DNA of 64,000 bases, from the NCBI RefSeq assembly GCF_001942345.1, contig NZ_MKKI01000041.1, positions 62,001 through 126,000 on the forward strand, in the 5' to 3' direction. The DNA is from Corynebacterium sp. CNJ-954 (lineage in GTDB: Bacteria > Actinomycetota > Actinomycetes > Mycobacteriales > Mycobacteriaceae). A program made the translations under genes and the position numbers. The notes under the pieces were generated by a model. That model did not search any database and was not told where the DNA came from. It saw only the letters and a program-made list of their open reading frames with translations. Numbering within the stretch: position 1 is the stretch's first letter; the number at the start of each line of letters is the position of its first letter. Below, piece by piece: positions 45,155 through 54,102 of the stretch.

Positions 45155-46716
45155 ATGACAGACATCACCACGATCTACCGGGCGGCCCACGCCGTGTACC
45201 TGCCGGAGGACGAGCACACCCCGGTCCAGGGGCCCGCGACCGTCCTCGTCTCCGGTGAACAGATCACCGCCGTCTTCGACGAGCAGGAGGCCGAGCTCCC
45301 CGACGAGTTCACCTACACCGACGCCACGGTGGTGGAGGTCCCCGACGACCAGGTCCTGATCCCCGGCCTGGTCGACACCCACGTCCACGTCAACGAGCCC
45401 GGACGCACCGAATGGGAGGGATTCGCCTCAGTGACACGTGCGGCCGCCGCCGGCGGAGTGACCACGCTGCTGGACATGCCGCTGAACTCGATCCCCTCCA
45501 CCGTCACCGTGGATGCCCTGGACGCCAAGCAGGACGTCGCCGCCCCGAAATCCAAGGTCAACGTCGGCTTCTGGGGCGGTGTGGTGCCGGAGAACCTCGG
45601 CACCGGCGACCTGCGCGCGCTGTGGGATCGTGGCGTGTTCGGATTCAAGTGCTTCCTGCTGCACTCCGGGGTGGACGAGTTCCAGCCCCTGTCCACCGGG
45701 CAGCTGCGTCAGGTGATGACCGAGATCGCCGAGTTCGACGGTCTGCTCATCGTCCACGCCGAGGACGCCGACGAGATCGCCACCGGTGAAGCGAAGGTGG
45801 ACGCCGCCGGTGGCATCGACGAAACCTTCGACAGTTTCCTGGCGTCCCGACCGTCCTCTGCGGAGGCGAAGGCCATCGCCACGGTGATCGAGGCGGCCGA
45901 GGCCACCGGATGCCGGGCACACATCCTGCACCTGTCCGACTCCGGTTCCATCGACCAGATCGCCGCGGCCCGGGACCGCGGGGTGCGCATCACCGCCGAA
46001 ACCTGCCCGCACTACCTGGCGTTGTTCTCCGAGGAGATCCAGAACGGCGCCACCCAGTACAAGTGCTGCCCACCGGTACGCACCGCCGGCAACCGTGAAC
46101 GCCTGTGGAAGGGCCTCGTGGACGGTGTCATCTCCACCGTGGTCTCCGACCACTCCCCCTGCACCGCGGAACTGAAGAAGTTCGCCGAGGTCGCCGACGC
46201 CCAGGCGTCCGCCAACGAGCGCAATGAACTCACCGCCTTCTCCGCCCTCGCCGCCACCGGCAACGACCTCGGTGCCGGCGGTGCCGACGGACGCGGATCC
46301 GGAGGTTCCTTCGGCGAGGCGTGGGGCGGCATCGGGTCAGTCCAGTTGGGCCTGCCCGTGGTGTGGTCCCAGGCCCGGCTGCGCGGGCTGTCGCTGGCGG
46401 ACGTCATCGGCTGGATGTGCCAGGCCCCGGCGGAATGGGCCGGACTGCCCGACCGCGGCGCCATCCAGGAAGGCCGCCGCGCCGACCTGGCCACCGTGAG
46501 CGCCGACGACGCATTCGTCGTCCTGCCCGATGAACTGCACCAGCGCAACAAGGTCACCGCCTACGCCCAGCGCGCCCTGGCCGGCGTCGTGACCCGCACC
46601 TGGATCGGCGGCGAGCCGTCTACGTCCGCCCCTCCACCCCGCACGTCCCCGCAGCCGACCTGGACGACGACGCCGTCTTCCCCGCCGACGTCCGCCCCTT
46701 CACCCTCCGACCCTGA
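45155..46716 (+). pseudogene. allB: Allantoinase, frameshifted near C-terminus
   Basis: Converts allantoin to allantoate. Metal site HVHVNEPG after LIPGLVDT, carbamylated lysine in FGFKCFLLHSGVDEF, then VHAEDADEI, ITAETCPHYL and STVVSDHSPC, all standard for allantoinase. At about 46617 the frame shifts; adding one base in GAGCCGTCTAC restores the ending VYVRPSTPHVPAADLDDDAV and a stop at 46714-46716. All catalytic residues precede the break. A ribosome site AAGGAG lies upstream of the ATG. Next gene starts 8 nt later. Confidence 0.9.
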
Positions 46717-46724
46717 GGATCACC

Positions 46725-47765
46725 ATGACCGAGCACTACGACTTCCTGTCCTACCCCGACCTCGCCAGCCGCGCGTTGGCCGGCTCCGTGGTGTGGGCGT
46801 CCGACGAATCCTTCGCCGAGCGCGAGAACCTCATCATGCCGCACGAGCCTGCCTTCGACCCGAACGAGTTCGGCAACAAAGGCAAGGTCTACGACGGGTG
46901 GGAGACCCGACGCCGGCGCCACGACGAGGTCGGTGAGAACGACGCCGCCATCGTGCGCCTCGGTGTCCCGGGCCACATCAAAGGCATCGTCGTCGACACC
47001 GCCTGGTTCAAGGGGAACTACCCGCCCCAGATCGCCGTGCACGGACTGACCTGCGACGAGTACCTCACCGGTGAAGAACTGGCCGCCCTGCCTGACGACC
47101 GCTGGTTCACCCTCGTCGCCCCCATGGACGCCAAGGGCGACCACAAGCACCACCTCGAGATCTTCCCCGCAGGTGACGCCGCCGCCCGGCGCGTGACGCA
47201 CGTGAAGCTCGAGATGATCCCCGACGGCGGCATCTCCCGCCTGCGCGTCCACGGGCAACCCGCACCGGACCCCCGGTTCATCACCGGCACCATCGACCTG
47301 GCCGCGGTGGAGAACGGGGGACGGGTCACCGAGTGCACGAACATGTTCTACTCGCACCCGAACCAGATCATCTCCATCGGGCGCGCCCACAACATGGGCG
47401 GCGGCTGGGAGAATGCGCGACGTCGTGACGACGGCAATGACTCGGTCACCGTCCAGCTCGCCGGGGAAGGGCGCGTGCGCTGGATCGAGTTCGACACGTC
47501 CTACTTCGTGTTCAACGCCCCCGGTGACGTGAAGCTCACCGGCATCACCGCCGACGGTGACGAGGTCGAACTCGTCGGTAAGACGAGGGTACTACCGGAC
47601 ACCCGGCACCGCTTCGCCGTGTCCGACACCGCCGAGGGCACCACCGGACCCACGCCGATCGTCGCCGTGCGTGCCGACGTCTACCCCGACGGGGGTATCT
47701 CCCGGCTGCGCGTGTGGGGCGAGCTGACCGACAACGGCCAACTCGACATCGAAAGCCGCTGGTAA
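46725..47765 (+). CDS. alc: Allantoicase
   Basis: A 346-aa enzyme that cleaves allantoate to ureidoglycolate and urea. It has the two tandem allantoicase repeats, each with a GGISRLRVHG- or GGISRLRVWG-type end. Landmarks are LIMPHEPAFDPNEFGNKGKV and the segment GKVYDGWETRRRR near residues 52-64, and NMGGGWENARRRDD in the second repeat. It makes the urea that the window's urease can use. It is 8 nt downstream of allB. Confidence 0.97.
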   Translation: MTEHYDFLSYPDLASRALAGSVVWASDESFAERENLIMPHEPAFDPNEFGNKGKVYDGWETRRRRHDEVGENDAAIVRLGVPGHIKGIVVDTAWFKGNYPPQIAVHGLTCDEYLTGEELAALPDDRWFTLVAPMDAKGDHKHHLEIFPAGDAAARRVTHVKLEMIPDGGISRLRVHGQPAPDPRFITGTIDLAAVENGGRVTECTNMFYSHPNQIISIGRAHNMGGGWENARRRDDGNDSVTVQLAGEGRVRWIEFDTSYFVFNAPGDVKLTGITADGDEVELVGKTRVLPDTRHRFAVSDTAEGTTGPTPIVAVRADVYPDGGISRLRVWGELTDNGQLDIESRW

Positions 47766-47916
47766 ACGGCCCCTTCTCCGCTGGATCCCCTTCGGCCCCT
47801 TTCGGAACAACGGGAACATCTCCGCGAAACCCCGTCGAAACAGCCGGTTCCTAGACTCTCGCTTCTGACAGCCGCCCACTCCGGGCGTCGACGACGAGAA
47901 CGGAGCCGATCGACCG

Positions 47917-49428
47917 ATGACCCGTGTGATCCCCCGACGCCACCGTCCGGCACCTCTGCCGGAGGACGTGGCGCGGACGAACCTGGAGTCCCTTGCCGCG
48001 CAGGCGCGTGCCGACATGGCACTGATCGGCCACAACCACGACTGGGTCCCTGCCCCCGCAGAAGGCGCCTGGAACGTGCTGGTGATCGGCGGTGGCCAGG
48101 CAGGTCTCGGCGCGGCGTTCGCTCTCTCACGGCACCGGATCGGTGGTGTGAAGGTGCTGGAGGCCGGCCCTCCCCAGGAGGCCGGTTGCTGGACCCGGTA
48201 CGCCCGGATGCACACGCTGCGCAGCCCGAAGAACATGAAGGGCATCGAACTCGACATCCCGGCGCTGCACACCGAACGCTGGTTCGAGGCGAAGTACGGC
48301 GCCGAGGCGTGGGCCGCCACCGACCTGACCCCCCGTGAGGACTGGAACGAGTACCTCACCTGGTACCGGGAGACCACCGGTGCCGACGTGGATTTCCACA
48401 CCCGAGTCACCGGGGTGACCAGGCCTGACGACGACGGTTACTTCCATGTCTCGGCCGTGCACGGTGGTGCGTCCCTGACCTACCGTGCCCGTCGCATCGT
48501 TTTCGCCATGGGGCTCGTGGGCGGAGGCGGGACGTTCCTGCCGCCACTGGTGGAGGCACTGCCGACACCGTTCCGGGCGCACACTGAGGACCCGATCGAC
48601 TTCGTCGCGCTGCGGGGTAAGCGGGTGATCGTGCTGGGCGGCGGCGCCAGTGGTTTCGACAATGCCTCCGCCGCGCTGGAGGCCGGAGCCGCGAGCGTGG
48701 AGATGCACGTCCGGCGTGCGGACATTCCCCGGCAGAACTCGCTGCGCTGGATGGAGTTCCCCGGCATGCAGGAGCACTTCTTCGATCTCAGTGACGAGGA
48801 GAAGTGGGAGTTCTCCCTGTTCAACGGCGGACTACCCCAGCCGCCGACGCAGGCGTCCGTGTGGCGAGCCTTCGCCCACGACAACTTCCGACTGCTCACT
48901 GACACGCGGTGGGTCTCTGCCGACGTACGCGACGGGGCATCCGGCCCAGAGGTGTCGGTGACTGACGACCACGGTGAGGAACACCTCGGCGATGTCGTCA
49001 TCTCGGCGACGGGGTACGCGGTGGACCTTGGGCAGCGTCCCGAGTTGCGCGAGTTCCTGCCAGACATCGCCCTGTGGTCCGACCGGTTCCCTCCTGCCGA
49101 CGGACACCCGTTGGGACAGTGCCCGTACCTGGGGGACGGTTTCCAGTTCCAGGCGAAGCAGGGCGCGTCGGCAGACGCCGAGTCCTACATCCCCCGGCTG
49201 TTTCACCTGTCCACCGGGGCCCGGGCCTCCCATGCTGTGGCCGGCAACCAGCTGTCCGGTATCTACGCGGGGTTGACGCGCCTGGCGAACCGCGTCGCCA
49301 CGGATGTCACCAGGGAGAACTGGCCGGACTTCTTCGCCGGTTTCCAGGCCTTCGAGCACGAAGAGGTCGGCAACGTGGGCCGGCACCGTGACGGCGAGGC
49401 GTGGTTCCCGGTCGCGCCACGGTACTGA
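47917..49428 (+). CDS. FAD/NAD(P)-dependent flavin monooxygenase-like protein
   Basis: A 503-aa oxidoreductase of the flavin-containing monooxygenase type. The FAD motif is VLVIGGGQAGLGAAFALSR near residues 52-70 and the NADPH motif VIVLGGGASGFDNASAAL near residues 237-254. An ISATGYAVDLGQRPELREFLP segment is the late FMO block. The N-terminal 45 residues form an extra helical part. It follows the allantoicase gene by 151 nt in the same direction. A role in purine or N-heterocycle oxidation is possible but not shown. Confidence 0.85.
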   Translation: MTRVIPRRHRPAPLPEDVARTNLESLAAQARADMALIGHNHDWVPAPAEGAWNVLVIGGGQAGLGAAFALSRHRIGGVKVLEAGPPQEAGCWTRYARMHTLRSPKNMKGIELDIPALHTERWFEAKYGAEAWAATDLTPREDWNEYLTWYRETTGADVDFHTRVTGVTRPDDDGYFHVSAVHGGASLTYRARRIVFAMGLVGGGGTFLPPLVEALPTPFRAHTEDPIDFVALRGKRVIVLGGGASGFDNASAALEAGAASVEMHVRRADIPRQNSLRWMEFPGMQEHFFDLSDEEKWEFSLFNGGLPQPPTQASVWRAFAHDNFRLLTDTRWVSADVRDGASGPEVSVTDDHGEEHLGDVVISATGYAVDLGQRPELREFLPDIALWSDRFPPADGHPLGQCPYLGDGFQFQAKQGASADAESYIPRLFHLSTGARASHAVAGNQLSGIYAGLTRLANRVATDVTRENWPDFFAGFQAFEHEEVGNVGRHRDGEAWFPVAPRY

Positions 49429-49478
49429 GTCACCGCTCAGAACGATTCCGGGCGCACAATCGTTCTGGGCGGTGACTC
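49427..49478. terminator. Long hairpin after monooxygenase gene
   Basis: Arms 49427-49447 and 49458-49478 pair at 20 of 21 positions around a 10-nt loop. The left arm begins with the stop codon's last two bases, GAGTCACCGC, and the right arm ends GCGGTGACTC. It lies between convergent genes. There is no T-tract, so it may be a bidirectional terminator or an mRNA stabiliser. Confidence 0.65.
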
Positions 49479-49517
49479 AGATCGTTCGGTCGAATCGAAG
49501 GACGCTCCCCGGTCGGG

Positions 49518-49901
49518 TCAGTCCACCGGGGCAACACGAATGAGATTGCCGTCCGGGTCAGCGGCGACGAACGTCCGACCGAAGACATCGTCATACGGTT
49601 CCGTCACAATCTGCACGCCACGTGACCGCCAGTCTGCGAAGCGTGCGTCGATCTGGTCGGCACTGCCCAGGGACAGGCACAGCTCACTGGTACGGGTCAG
49701 CGCAGCATCCGGTGTGACGGTGTCGCCGAAAACATCGGACCCGCTCCACACCGCCAGTTGAATGCCGGGAGCCAGATCAAAGGCGATGAACCTCGGAGAC
49801 TCGAATACCGGAGTGATATCGAGCAGGTCTCCGTAGAACGCTGCAGATGCCCGGGCATCACTGACGTAGATGATGAAGGTGTAGGGATTCGGGGTGGCCA
49901 T
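49518..49901 (-). CDS. VOC-superfamily (glyoxalase/bleomycin-resistance fold) protein
   Basis: A 127-aa protein of the vicinal oxygen chelate fold, two beta-alpha-beta-beta-beta units. It opens NPYTFIIYVSDARASAAFYGDLLDI and ends TFVAADPDGNLIRVAPVD, the usual terminal pattern. The metal ligands of true glyoxalase I are not all evident, so a drug-binding or other lyase/dioxygenase role is possible. It is divergent from the WYL regulator across a 23-bp palindromic site. Confidence 0.9.
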   Translation of the reverse strand: MATPNPYTFIIYVSDARASAAFYGDLLDITPVFESPRFIAFDLAPGIQLAVWSGSDVFGDTVTPDAALTRTSELCLSLGSADQIDARFADWRSRGVQIVTEPYDDVFGRTFVAADPDGNLIRVAPVD

Positions 49902-49972
49902 GACAGCCTCCTTTCACTCGGAATGGTCGAGGCGCCGTGGTCCGCCGCCTCTGGTACCGAGTCTGCGGCGAT

Positions 49973-49995
49973 ACCATGACAGAAACTGTCATGGT
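49973..49995. promoter_or_regulatory. Operator palindrome between VOC and WYL genes
   Basis: ACCATGACAG (49973-49982), AAA, CTGTCATGGT (49986-49995): perfect 10-bp arms with a 3-nt centre. It sits 72 nt upstream of the VOC start and 40 nt upstream of the WYL regulator start, so a dimer of that regulator could control both. Confidence 0.7.
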
Positions 49996-50034
49996 TCAGT
50001 TTTCGTGCCGGAAAAATTCGTGAAAGGCGCCGAG

Positions 50035-50997
50035 ATGTCCCGTCCCCAACGGCTGTTCGACCTACTGAGCGTCCTCAAAGCGCGAGGACGGTCGACGGTA
50101 CCCGACCTTGCGCGCGAACTGGGGGTGTCACCCCGGACGGTTCACCGTGACCTCGCCGTGCTGTCCGACGCAGGCGTCGCCCTCGTGACCGAACCCGGAA
50201 GGTATGGCGGAGTATCCCTGCTTCCCGGAGGGCGGTTCACCGTCTCCGGCCTCTCCACTCGGGAGAAAGATCTGCTGCGGGTCACGGGACTCGATGTAGA
50301 CCGTGCCACCGAACTCGGCATGGAGGCTCTGACAACGGCGGCAGTGGGAAAACTCGGTGCGCCGGGGCCGGGGCGACATACCGGTGTTCTGCCCCTGTCA
50401 CAGGTCGTCACCGTAGACAATCGCCCCTGGTTCTCCGTCGCCACCTCGAATGGCGATGTGGCTGCACTGGCCGACGACGTCCGGCAAGGCAAACGACTGG
50501 CCATCCGGTACCGTCGCAGCGGGGAGGACTCGGTAGATGAACGTGTCGTGGACCCCTACGGTCTGCTCGGGAGGGGAGGACGCTGGTACCTCGTCGCAGA
50601 CCGTGACGGTGCGCCACGCCAGTACGCCACAGGACGCTTAGCCTCCTGGTCGGTCCTGGATGCGCCGCGGCGCCTACGACCGGGAGAAACACTGGAATCT
50701 GTCTCTGCCGCGCTGGCGATATCGCTCGAACAACCCGCAGGGTCGGTAGCTGTCATTGCCGAACTGGACCGCAGGTACCTGGACCTCGCGCAACGAATCC
50801 TTGGTTCACGCCTGTCCGCGGTGACCGACGGCGCCGCAACGGAAACCGTACGGATAATAATCAACTACGCCCAGCTCGGCGGCGTCCGCCAACTGTTGCA
50901 GTTCGGGGACGCCATCGACGTCATTGCTCCGCCGGAAGCCAGGGCTCTGATCGCAGACCTTGCCGAGGCCATCGTCGCGCATTACGAGCACTCCTGA
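50035..50997 (+). CDS. YafY-type WYL-domain transcription regulator
   Basis: A 320-aa regulator. Residues 1-60 are a DeoR-like HTH_11 (PQRLFDLLSVLKARGRSTVPDLARELGVSPRTVHRDLAVL). Residues 145-220 form the WYL domain (RLAIRYRRSGEDSVDERVVDPYGLLGRGGRWYLVADRD), which senses a ligand. A WCX-like C-terminal part follows. The ATG at 50035 is used; longer frames run into the divergent region. It stands 39 nt upstream of glutathione peroxidase. Confidence 0.92.
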   Translation: MSRPQRLFDLLSVLKARGRSTVPDLARELGVSPRTVHRDLAVLSDAGVALVTEPGRYGGVSLLPGGRFTVSGLSTREKDLLRVTGLDVDRATELGMEALTTAAVGKLGAPGPGRHTGVLPLSQVVTVDNRPWFSVATSNGDVAALADDVRQGKRLAIRYRRSGEDSVDERVVDPYGLLGRGGRWYLVADRDGAPRQYATGRLASWSVLDAPRRLRPGETLESVSAALAISLEQPAGSVAVIAELDRRYLDLAQRILGSRLSAVTDGAATETVRIIINYAQLGGVRQLLQFGDAIDVIAPPEARALIADLAEAIVAHYEHS

Positions 50998-51036
50998 GCC
51001 AGTTCCGCCCGCGAACAGACGCGTACCATCGCGCAC

Positions 51037-51543
51037 ATGACTTCCACAGACAGCACCGACACCACCAACATCAAGACGATCCCCGTCCGTGCCCTGGACG
51101 GCGGCGAGCTCAATCTCACGGACTTCAACGGCCCCCTGTTGATCGTGAATGTGGCATCCAAGTGCGGGCTGACACCGCAGTACACCGCGCTCGAGAAGCT
51201 TGCCGAGGACTACCGTGACCAGGGGCTGACGGTCCTCGGCGCACCCTGCAACCAGTTCATGGGTCAGGAGCCCGGCAGCCCCGAGGAGATCGCGGAGTTC
51301 TGCTCCGCCACCTACGGCGTGACGTTCCCCCTGACGGAGAAGCTCAACGTCAACGGCGAGGACGCCCACCCGCTCTTCGCTGAACTGACGAAAACCCCCG
51401 ATGCTGACGGCAAGGCAGGCGATGTCGAGTGGAACTTCGAGAAGTTCCTCGTCAGCAAGGACGGCGAGGTGCTCTCCCGCTTCCGGCCTGCCACCGTCCC
51501 GGATGCGCCGGAGATCATCGACGCCGTAGAAAAGGCGCTGTAG
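51037..51543 (+). CDS. Glutathione peroxidase-like thiol peroxidase
   Basis: A 168-aa cytosolic peroxidase. The catalytic Cys is in NVASKCGLTPQY (C43), in place of selenocysteine. The other active-site residues are in APCNQFMGQEPG (Gln) and WNFEKFLV (Trp, Asn). In actinobacteria these usually use thioredoxin or mycothiol systems, not glutathione. Length is standard. It is 39 nt downstream of the WYL regulator. Confidence 0.95.
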   Translation: MTSTDSTDTTNIKTIPVRALDGGELNLTDFNGPLLIVNVASKCGLTPQYTALEKLAEDYRDQGLTVLGAPCNQFMGQEPGSPEEIAEFCSATYGVTFPLTEKLNVNGEDAHPLFAELTKTPDADGKAGDVEWNFEKFLVSKDGEVLSRFRPATVPDAPEIIDAVEKAL

Positions 51544-51569
51544 CCGCAGTTCGTCCAGTCAGATCTCGC

Positions 51570-52220
51570 CTACCAGGCCTCCCCGATGATGACGGTCTCC
51601 CGGGTGATCTTCCCGGCGCGGGCCCTGTCGAAAATCTCCGCCTGCGGATAGGGGATCCGGGCCCTCCCCTTCCGACCGATGTGCATGCGGTCCTCCCATT
51701 CCTCCGCAAACCATCCGTCACCCCACACCCGGACGAATCCTCCGACGACACTCCACACCAGCTCATCGACAGCCTCGAGAAGTCGGTCACTCCCGCCATC
51801 GCAGCCGTCACAGGCGCAGTCCGGTTCGTCGCCGATCTCACGTAGACCGCTCCCATGCTCACCTCCCCCAGTTCCCGCGATGAGCACGGTCGCGGGTGTG
51901 TCGTCGAACGCCCCCTTTGCCATCACCAGAGCCCTCGCGCCCTCCGCCTCGGGCGTCAACAGCACAGCCTCCTGCGACGGTGACTGTCTCCAACTCGAGG
52001 GCGTGACGATCGGTTCTGAGTGCGCCAGGCGCAGACCGACCAGTGCCCGCTCCCACGCGTCCACCCGCGCTCCGACTATCCGGAAACGCTCCGGATCCGT
52101 GACCCGCGAATACTCCTCGTCGCGGACCTCGAGGTCCGGATGCGGGTTCTCCCACGTCACCGCACTGAGCGGATCGGCGGCGTACTCGCGATCGACGGCA
52201 GCGAGGATCTCGTCCTTCAC
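51570..52220 (-). CDS. DUF6226-like hypothetical protein
   Basis: A 216-aa soluble protein. From memory it resembles DUF6226, with the block EEYSRVTDPERFRIVGARVDAWERALVGLRLA near residues 30-62 and a Cys-rich stretch CACDGCDGG in the second half. The GTG at 52220 is used because it overlaps the stop of the upstream lactamase gene by GTGA; the frame extends further upstream without support. Function unknown. Confidence 0.7.
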   Translation of the reverse strand: MKDEILAAVDREYAADPLSAVTWENPHPDLEVRDEEYSRVTDPERFRIVGARVDAWERALVGLRLAHSEPIVTPSSWRQSPSQEAVLLTPEAEGARALVMAKGAFDDTPATVLIAGTGGGEHGSGLREIGDEPDCACDGCDGGSDRLLEAVDELVWSVVGGFVRVWGDGWFAEEWEDRMHIGRKGRARIPYPQAEIFDRARAGKITRETVIIGEAW

Positions 52221-53284
52221 GCCTTCTCCAGCACCAGGTCCCGGTACATCATCGTCTGCCGGACAGCCGACCACACCATCGGAGAGTTCGCCAACGACTC
52301 CCACCCGCCGCTCCACGTCAGGCGTCCCGCGAGGCGCCACACACTGATCTCCGGGTTCCACTCCAGCACCTGCGCCACCTCATCGGCACGTTCCATCACG
52401 TGCTCGCGGGTCTCCTGTCGCCTGGCCGCCAACCCGGTGAAGCAGTACCCGTGACCGGGGATCACCGTGTAATCGTCGTACTCCGCCAGCTGGTCCAGTG
52501 CCGCGAGGTAGTCCTTCACCGGGTTACCACCCAGGGACGCCACCCCCAGGCCGATGCCGGGGAAGATCTCCGGCAGCACATGGTCCGCCGCGATCAGCAG
52601 CTTCCGCCGGTCGTCGGCGAAACACAGGTGCCCCGGGGTATGGCCGGGCGTCAGTACTGCACGCCAGCCCAGTTCCGCGGTGATGCCGTGATCCGGCAGG
52701 AAGTCCCCGTCCCCGATCGTCACGTCCGGACGCTGGCGCGGAATGAACGGCGGCAACCCCTTCGCCGCCAGCGGGAAAGGGAACTTGTCGAGCACACCGT
52801 CCGGCGCGCCGATGGTGTGCCGTTCCACGGCATAGTCGTCCTGAGAACGTCCCGTTCGCGCGGCGTCCACGGTGCGCTGTTCCACCGCCCCCAGGTGGTA
52901 GCGCGCCCCGGTGGCCTGCAGCATCTCCGCCGTCGCTCCGATGTGGTCCGGGTGCGCGTGGGTCACCACCACGTCGGTGATCTCCTCCAGACGTCTCCCC
53001 CGCTCGCGCAGGAACGCGTCCAGCGGGCGCAGGACGTTGCCCACCGCGTCCTTCGCCTTGCCGCCGGCCCACCCCGGATCAACGACCGTGACCCCCTGGT
53101 CACCGAGGTGGATCGTGGACAGGACGCTGTTCATCACGCCTGCGCCCGGCATCGGCACGGCGCGGACCCACAACTCGCCGTCGACCGTACTGACCCGGAC
53201 CGGCGCGGGCACCTTACTGCCCGACGCCGCCTGGTACTGGGCGCGGAAGATCGGGGTGATGCGGCTGTCTGCACGTTCTGCCAT
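52217..53284 (-). CDS. Metallo-beta-lactamase fold hydrolase
   Basis: A 355-aa MBL-fold enzyme. The metal motif HxHxDH is VVTHAHPDHIGATAEML near residues 110-126. Further ligands are in TPGHTPGHLCF and the late IPGHGYCFTG. It has a C-terminal helical domain after residue 280, as in flavorubredoxin-unlike, hydroxyacylglutathione-hydrolase-like members of actinobacteria. It couples to the DUF6226-like gene by a 4-nt overlap. The substrate is unknown. Confidence 0.92.
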   Translation of the reverse strand: MAERADSRITPIFRAQYQAASGSKVPAPVRVSTVDGELWVRAVPMPGAGVMNSVLSTIHLGDQGVTVVDPGWAGGKAKDAVGNVLRPLDAFLRERGRRLEEITDVVVTHAHPDHIGATAEMLQATGARYHLGAVEQRTVDAARTGRSQDDYAVERHTIGAPDGVLDKFPFPLAAKGLPPFIPRQRPDVTIGDGDFLPDHGITAELGWRAVLTPGHTPGHLCFADDRRKLLIAADHVLPEIFPGIGLGVASLGGNPVKDYLAALDQLAEYDDYTVIPGHGYCFTGLAARRQETREHVMERADEVAQVLEWNPEISVWRLAGRLTWSGGWESLANSPMVWSAVRQTMMYRDLVLEKA

Positions 53285-53343
53285 GTGCAGTCAGGTTACC
53301 CCGTCGTCCTCACCGTTGTTCGCTAACGTCCCCGGTAGAGGAC

Positions 53344-53784
53344 TCAGTAACGCTCCGGTTCCTCTCCGAGGGAGAAGTCCCGGCCGGAGATCTCGGACGG
53401 TGTGATCTCCACGTAGTTGTACTTCAGCGTCGGAAGCCACGGTGTCAGAGGTAGTTCGTCGGCGGCGTGGATGTCGTCGGCACTGGTCAACACACGTGCC
53501 TCCCCCTTCACGATCACGGACCATGCCTGGGCCGGGTTACCGTCACCGTCGGCGTCCACGTGGTCGGCCTCGAACAGGACACGGGAGTTGACCTGGGTGA
53601 GAGTGAACAGTTTCGTTCCCTCGGCGGTGCGGAAGTAGATCTTCCCCGCGTTCACCACGTAGTTCAACGGGAACAGGTCGATGTCGTCACTTCTGCTGAC
53701 GACCACACGGCCGAGGGAGGTGGTGGAGAGACGGTCAAGGGCTTCTTCGTCGGTCAGGCGGACGGCGCCGTTGTTTTCGCTCAT
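53344..53784 (-). CDS. Pyridoxamine 5'-phosphate oxidase-family flavin protein
   Basis: A 146-aa split-barrel protein of the PNPOx-like type. The block LSTTSLGRVVVSRSDDIDLFPLNYVVNAGKIYFRT is the standard N-terminal half, and WSVIVKGEARVLTSADDI the second. Such proteins bind FMN, F420 or heme. The ATG at 53784 gives a normal length; an upstream in-frame part looks non-coding. It is 59 nt downstream of the MBL gene on the same strand but separated by no strong terminator. Confidence 0.9.
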   Translation of the reverse strand: MSENNGAVRLTDEEALDRLSTTSLGRVVVSRSDDIDLFPLNYVVNAGKIYFRTAEGTKLFTLTQVNSRVLFEADHVDADGDGNPAQAWSVIVKGEARVLTSADDIHAADELPLTPWLPTLKYNYVEITPSEISGRDFSLGEEPERY

Positions 53785-53908
53785 GACACTATTATCCGTC
53801 CGGGACCATTCTTCCTGCACCCCCGTCGTGGTGTCTGTTAGGCCACACATTCCACGAGGTGACATCTCCGGCACCTCGAGAACGCCGGCCTTCACACAGG
53901 AGTATCCC

Positions 53909-54102
53909 GTGGCAAAGAGTCTGGGTCACCGACGAGCCCCCTGACCCTCACCCCGGTCCGTGGTTGGCTGCGACGGGAGAAGGCACTGGCCAAGGAGCAG
54001 GTCGATGTCGCCGGGTACTGGCGCTACGCCGGACCCGTCGTCGACGAACCCGGCGCAGTGTCCGGTGCCGCCACGGTGGCGACGTTGTCCTCCCCGACGT
54101 AG
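53909..54102 (+). pseudogene. Possible small basic protein, frameshifted
   Basis: A GTG at 53909 follows ACAGGAG by 6 nt and opens AKSLGHRRAP, then a stop. If one C is added to the C5 run at 53937-53941 the frame continues with LTLTPVRGWLRREKALAKEQ and later AGYWRYAGPVVDEP, to a stop at 54102, about 64 aa. No family was recognised. Its 3' third overlaps the amino-acid permease gene on the other strand. It could be spurious; the strong ribosome site and the same deletion pattern as in other genes favour a real gene. Confidence 0.4.
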
